Assembly (NCBI GenBank): GCA_937915925.1
Contig: CALGGM010000005.1
Coordinates: forward strand, 1 to 9,462
DNA from: an uncultured Clostridia bacterium
Lineage (GTDB): Bacteria > Bacillota > Clostridia > Christensenellales > CAG-138
Length of the DNA: 9,462 nt
Direction of reading: 5' to 3'
This document shows, piece after piece, positions 5,975 to 9,462 of this stretch; the stretch's first letter is position 1; each line of letters opens with the position of its first letter. The position numbers were made by a program, and so were the translations under genes. The notes below the pieces were generated by a model. It worked only from the letters and a program-made list of their open reading frames with translations, was not told where the DNA came from and did no database searches.

Positions 5975-8900
5975 ATGAAACGAACACAGTTCAAAGACGC
6001 ACTGCGCAACATATGGAAGCAGAAGATCTCGTTTCTGTCGATCGTGGTGATCACCGCGCTCGGCGTGACGATCTTTTTGGGCATCGACTATTCCGCGGAC
6101 GCGATCCGCAAAAACGGCACGGCGTTCTATGCGGATACGCGGTTCCGTGACGCAGAGGTCCTTTCCACGCTTCTGCTGTCGGAGGAGGATCTGGATGCGA
6201 TCCGCCGCACGGACGGGGTCACGGACGCGGAGGGCGTTTACTTGACGGGCGTGAAAGTCGCGTCAAACGATATCCGCACGGACGCAAACGTCATATCTTT
6301 GACGGAACGGATCAACCTGCCGGTCATAAAGGAAGGGCGTTTGCCCGAAAAGGACGGCGAATGCGCGGTCGAACAGCGTCTGATGGAGCAGATGGGCTGG
6401 AAGATCGGCGACGTCATCACGGTTACAGACGCGCAGGACGGCAAGCCGGAATACCTGAAAACCGCGACGTTTACGATCACGGCAAGCATTGTACATCCCG
6501 ACCATGTTTGCAGCAGCATTCCGGAAACGCTCTATATCACGGTCACGCGCGACGCCTTCGATGCGGAAGCGCTGAACGGCTGTTATATGAAGGCGGAGGT
6601 CATGACCGACCGCGCGCCCGATCTGATCCGATACGGGGATGCGTACCGCGCTGCCGTGAACCCGGTGAGCGAACGGATCGAAGCGCTGGCGAAAGTCCGC
6701 ACGCCGATACAGGAAGCGTCCGTGAAAGAGCATGCGAGCGCCCTGCTTGACGAAAACCGCCAAAAGCTTGACGATGCGCAAAAGACGCTTGCCGATTCCA
6801 GAACCGAACTGGACGACGGCTGGGCGGCGCTCGCGGACGGCGAACAGCAGTACGAGGACGGAAAACAGCAGCTGGAAGACGGCAGACGTCAGCTGGACGA
6901 ATCGAAGCAGCAGCTTTCCGACGCCGAACGGGAGCTCAAGGAGGGGCGCGCGGAACTGGACGCGGCGAAGGCGCAGCTGGACGAAGGCAAAGCGGAGCTC
7001 GACGCGGGAAAGAAACAGCTCGATTCGGCAAAGCGGGAGCTTGTGTCGGGATGGAATACCATCGAGGACGCGAAAACGCGGATCCGCGGCTCGCTGAAAT
7101 CCGCGCTGGACGGTCTGATCGGCGAGGATTCCTCCCGGTGGATCGCGTGGGCGTCACCGATGGCGGCGAACCCGGACAACGCGAATGTAAGCGCAGGCGA
7201 TTTTCAGATCACAAACGACCTCAAGGTCACGCTCGGCGCATCGCTGTCGGGTAAGATCGGAACGATTCTGGAATCGGTCAATATTCCGGACGAAGTGCTG
7301 CAAAAGGTATATGAGAAATTGGGCGGCGAAGGCGAATATGACCGCGACGTCGCGCTGAGCCTTCTTTCGGACCGGCTTGCGTCGGCGGCGGGGAAGTATC
7401 AGCAGGATTACGACGCTTTATCGGGCGGCTGCAATCAGTGGGACAAAGGACATAAAACCTATATCAGAGGGCTGCGTCAATATCGCGCCGCCCTTGCGCA
7501 GTATAACGAAGGACTTGCCGCGTTCGAGGAAGGCGAAGCGCAGTACGCCGATGGGCTGAAAGAATACGAGGACGGTCTTGCGCAATACAACGAGGGCGAA
7601 GCACAGTATGCAAAAAGCGTGAAGGAGCTCGAACAGGCGCGGCGCGAGCTCGACGAAGCGCGCGCAAAATTGGAGGACGGCGAACGGCAGTACGAAGACG
7701 GACTGAAAGCGTTCAACGAAGGCGTGGAAGCACTCGAAGACGCAAAACGGCAGATCGACGCGCTCGGTTCCTGCAAGTGGATCGTCTTTGACAGCTACGG
7801 AAACGCGGGCTTTGTGCAGCTCGGTACTGCAGCGAACAATCTAAAAAGTATGGAGATGACGTTTGCGCTGCTGTTTGTGGCGGTCGGCGCTTTGGTCATC
7901 TACGCAACCGTCAGCAAGATGGTGGACGAGCAGCGGCGGCAGGTCGGAACGACCAAGGCGCTCGGCTTTTTCAACCGGGAGATCTTTGCAAAATATCTGC
8001 TGTTCGGCGTCTCCGCAACACTGATCGGCTGTGCTTTCGGATTGCTGTTCGCGCGGTTCGGCATACAAAGCATTGTCTTGGGTGGATACAGCATGTATTT
8101 TGATCTGCATCTCACAAAGCCGTCGGCGGTGGCGCTGCCGACTGCGATCGTATTTGCGGCGGCGATCCTTCTTGCGTTCTTCTCGATTCTGTTTGCCTGC
8201 CTGAAGCTCCTGCGCTCCCCCGCTGTCAAGCTCATGCAGCCGTCGGTGCCGCAGGGCAGGAATAAGGCGGCATCCGGCAAACGCGTCAAGTCGCTGTATT
8301 CGCGGCTGATCCTGTTGAACATTCGCTCGGATCTTCGGCGCGTGCTGGTCACGGTCGTCAGCGTTGCGGGCTGCTGCGCGCTCGTCGTGATCGGGTTCAC
8401 GATTCGGAACGCGGTTCAAAACACGACCGTACGGCAAATGACCGAGGTCGTCCATTATGACGGCACGGTTTTATTCGATCCGTCTACGGACACCGAGACG
8501 ACCGCGAATGTGGAAACGGCCATCCGGGATGCGGGCGCTGCCGCCTGTCCGATCCGACGCGACAACATCACCGTTCGCATCAAGGATCTGGATATGCAGG
8601 AACTGTACGTCGGCGATCTCGAAAAGGTCGGCGAAATGATCGGGCTTGTTGATCCGAATACCGGTAAGCAGCTTGCGCCGACCGACGGCATTCTGGTTTC
8701 CAAGCGATTCTCGGAGCTGTACGGGCTCCACACAGGCGATCGCATCGAGATCGCGCTGAACGGAACGGAGAGCGCAACGGTTCCGATTGCCGGGATATTC
8801 AACAACTTCATCGGACGTGCGACCTATATGAGCGACGGATGCTTCCGGAATTTGTTTGCAAAGGACGCCGAACCGAACGCCTGCCTGATCCGCCTGGACG

Positions 8901-9397
8901 GCGCATCACTCGATTCGCTGCTCGATACACTCGGAACAATCAAGGGCTATGAAAGCTATCAGCCGTCCGATTCGTTCAAAGCAATGTTTGAGACGGCGAC
9001 CGGCGTTATGAACATGATCGTTCTGCTGTTCATCTTCATGTCGGCGGTCATGGCAGGCGTCGTGCTGATGAACCTGACCAATATCTATATCATGCAGAAG
9101 ATGCGTGAGCTCACCATCATGCGCATCAACGGCTTTACGATCAAAGAGGTCATCGGCTACTGCTCGCGCGAAACGGTTGTGACAACGATTGCCGGCATCC
9201 TGCTCGGCATCGGCTTAGGCGCAGGGATCGGTTATCAAATCGTGCGGTCTTTGGAACAGAGCTTCGTCCAGTTTGACCGCAGCGTTTCCATCCCTGCATG
9301 GCTGATCGGCGCGTTGATGACCGCGGCGTTTGCTTTGATCGTCAACGCGATCGCGCTGAAAAAGGTCAAAAAGCTGAAGCTGACGGACCTTTCCTGA
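5975..9397 (+). CDS. FtsX/MacB-type ABC permease with long heptad-repeat coiled-coil stalk
   Basis: An 1140-residue paralogue of the preceding permease with the same eight-segment plan: TM1 (19-38), TM2-TM4 (about 627-647, 674-697, 720-745), TM5 (790-810), second extracytoplasmic domain (811-1005), TM6-TM8 (1008-1032, 1067-1087, 1106-1128). FtsX coupling motifs are at 651-670 (DEQRRQVGTTKALGFFNREI) and 1043-1062. The two proteins differ at only 8 of the first 47 residues. Nearly the whole length difference of 297 residues is an insertion in the first extracytoplasmic domain: 16 unbroken heptads (259-370), a non-repetitive tip (371-482), then 16 more heptads (483-594). This predicts an antiparallel coiled-coil stalk outside the membrane. 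Glycine-containing heptads of this kind are known from YhgE/Pip-type proteins. The ribosome site GGAGA lies 5 bases upstream of the ATG, and the gene ends in tandem stops TGA-TAA. Substrate or partner is not evident. Confidence 0.93.
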   Translation: MKRTQFKDALRNIWKQKISFLSIVVITALGVTIFLGIDYSADAIRKNGTAFYADTRFRDAEVLSTLLLSEEDLDAIRRTDGVTDAEGVYLTGVKVASNDIRTDANVISLTERINLPVIKEGRLPEKDGECAVEQRLMEQMGWKIGDVITVTDAQDGKPEYLKTATFTITASIVHPDHVCSSIPETLYITVTRDAFDAEALNGCYMKAEVMTDRAPDLIRYGDAYRAAVNPVSERIEALAKVRTPIQEASVKEHASALLDENRQKLDDAQKTLADSRTELDDGWAALADGEQQYEDGKQQLEDGRRQLDESKQQLSDAERELKEGRAELDAAKAQLDEGKAELDAGKKQLDSAKRELVSGWNTIEDAKTRIRGSLKSALDGLIGEDSSRWIAWASPMAANPDNANVSAGDFQITNDLKVTLGASLSGKIGTILESVNIPDEVLQKVYEKLGGEGEYDRDVALSLLSDRLASAAGKYQQDYDALSGGCNQWDKGHKTYIRGLRQYRAALAQYNEGLAAFEEGEAQYADGLKEYEDGLAQYNEGEAQYAKSVKELEQARRELDEARAKLEDGERQYEDGLKAFNEGVEALEDAKRQIDALGSCKWIVFDSYGNAGFVQLGTAANNLKSMEMTFALLFVAVGALVIYATVSKMVDEQRRQVGTTKALGFFNREIFAKYLLFGVSATLIGCAFGLLFARFGIQSIVLGGYSMYFDLHLTKPSAVALPTAIVFAAAILLAFFSILFACLKLLRSPAVKLMQPSVPQGRNKAASGKRVKSLYSRLILLNIRSDLRRVLVTVVSVAGCCALVVIGFTIRNAVQNTTVRQMTEVVHYDGTVLFDPSTDTETTANVETAIRDAGAAACPIRRDNITVRIKDLDMQELYVGDLEKVGEMIGLVDPNTGKQLAPTDGILVSKRFSELYGLHTGDRIEIALNGTESATVPIAGIFNNFIGRATYMSDGCFRNLFAKDAEPNACLIRLDGASLDSLLDTLGTIKGYESYQPSDSFKAMFETATGVMNMIVLLFIFMSAVMAGVVLMNLTNIYIMQKMRELTIMRINGFTIKEVIGYCSRETVVTTIAGILLGIGLGAGIGYQIVRSLEQSFVQFDRSVSIPAWLIGALMTAAFALIVNAIALKKVKKLKLTDLS
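6749..7084 (+). repeat. Coding heptad repeat, arm 1 of the stalk (16 units)
   Basis: Sixteen consecutive 21-base units encode seven-residue blocks such as EDGKQQL, EDGRRQL, DEGKAEL and DAGKKQL. Position 7 is nearly always Leu (also Tyr or Ile), position 3 is usually Gly, Ala or Ser, and positions 1-2 are mostly acidic. Codons vary between units (GAGGACGGA against GAAGACGGC), so the repeat is maintained at protein level rather than being a fresh tandem duplication. Confidence 0.9.
7085..7420 (+). other. Region encoding the non-repetitive tip domain of the stalk
   Basis: Residues 371-482 of the long permease break the heptad pattern between the two arms. The segment includes WIAWASPMAANPDN (389-402), a hydrophilic stretch and a helix-like part around IPDEVLQKVYEKL (437-449), and re-enters helix near 465-482. 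I recognise no family. If the arms pair, this part sits at the far end of the stalk, away from the membrane. Confidence 0.65.
7421..7756 (+). repeat. Coding heptad repeat, arm 2 of the stalk (16 units)
   Basis: Sixteen 21-base units encode blocks such as NEGLAAF, EEGEAQY, ADGLKEY and EDGLAQY. The last position is mainly aromatic (Tyr, Phe, Trp) in the first nine units and mixed Leu/Tyr/Phe/Ile in the rest, unlike the Leu-rich arm 1. The arm is the same length as arm 1 (112 residues), which fits pairing of the two as a hairpin. Confidence 0.88.
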
Positions 9398-9416
9398 TAA
9401 GACAGAAGAACGGAAA

Positions 9417-9424
9417 AAGAGGGG
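9417..9424 (+). promoter_or_regulatory. Ribosome binding site of the last, truncated gene
   Basis: AAGAGGGG lies 6 bases before the ATG at 9431. No terminator is visible in the 33-base gap after the long permease, so the operon probably continues. Confidence 0.7.
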
Positions 9425-9430
9425 ACGACA

Positions 9431-9462
9431 ATGATTTCATTGTTGATCGCGGTTGCGGTACT
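9431..9462 (+). CDS. Start of a membrane or exported protein, 3'-truncated
   Basis: Only about ten codons are present, reading MISLLIAVAV and then a codon cut after CT. The strong ribosome site at 9417-9424 and short distance to the upstream stop make it a genuine start. The all-hydrophobic beginning suggests a signal peptide or first membrane segment. No family can be assigned from this length. Confidence 0.7.
   Translation, partial: MISLLIAVAV

Noticed and set aside
6732..7097. Second + frame open across the heptad region
   Set aside because: It is a frame-shifted reading of the 21-base repeat, giving Ser/Arg-rich low-complexity sequence. The 5975 frame continues unbroken through it.
6749..7756. 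Periodic DNA that might suggest a CRISPR or tandem repeat array
   Set aside because: The units are 21 bases, contiguous, degenerate at DNA level and in frame. They encode protein heptads and there are no spacers.
7841..8455. Minus-strand open frame of 204 codons under the long permease
   Set aside because: It sits opposite the conserved TM2-TM5 region and shows the same shadow composition.
2176..9397. Naming the region as FtsEX, MacAB, LolCDE or BceAB
   Set aside because: The ATPase has a GAF domain and the permeases have eight segments with large paired extracytoplasmic domains. None of these systems matches, and no MacA-like adaptor or two-component genes are present.

Overview
All genes lie on the + strand in what looks like one continuous transcription unit with both ends cut by the window. 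Gaps between genes run from an 8-base overlap to about 40 bases, most starts have a clear Shine-Dalgarno sequence, and I see no terminator or strong internal promoter. The sequence is GC-rich by eye. Purine-rich ribosome sites, a substrate-binding-protein/permease fusion and long glycine-heptad coiled coils of the YhgE/Pip kind point to a Gram-positive, most likely a Clostridia-type Firmicute (gut-type lineages such as Oscillospiraceae or relatives). That placement is inference; there is no rRNA or marker gene here.

Region 1 (1-1809) is a polar amino acid ABC importer: the 3' part of a GlnP/HisM-type permease, apparently fused upstream to a binding domain, followed by a GlnQ/HisP-type ATPase. 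The ATPase carries an extra C-terminal domain of about 124 residues resembling an RsbW/SpoIIAB-like GHKL (HATPase_c) fold with degenerate nucleotide-binding boxes. Region 2 (1849-2148) is a stand-alone STAS protein of the SpoIIAA/RsbV anti-sigma-antagonist type, the usual partner of an RsbW-like domain.

Region 3 (2176-9397) is an ABC system of the MacB/LolD/FtsX superfamily with unusual parts. Its ATPase has an N-terminal GAF sensory domain. Two tandem paralogous permeases follow, each with eight predicted membrane segments and two FtsX-type domains. The first (843 aa) has only a short helical stub in its first extracytoplasmic domain. The second (1140 aa) has at the same place two matched runs of 16 heptads flanking a tip domain of about 112 residues, which suggests a long antiparallel coiled-coil stalk. 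The window ends in the first codons of another membrane or exported protein.

Working model (inference): amino acid uptake, a GHKL/STAS partner-switch module and a GAF-gated mechanotransmission-type ABC machine are expressed together, so that nutrient or cytoplasmic ligand state may be coupled to an envelope-directed activity. The combination of the GHKL-tailed importer ATPase, the STAS protein, the GAF-fused exporter ATPase and the stalk/no-stalk permease pair is the most unusual thing in the window.
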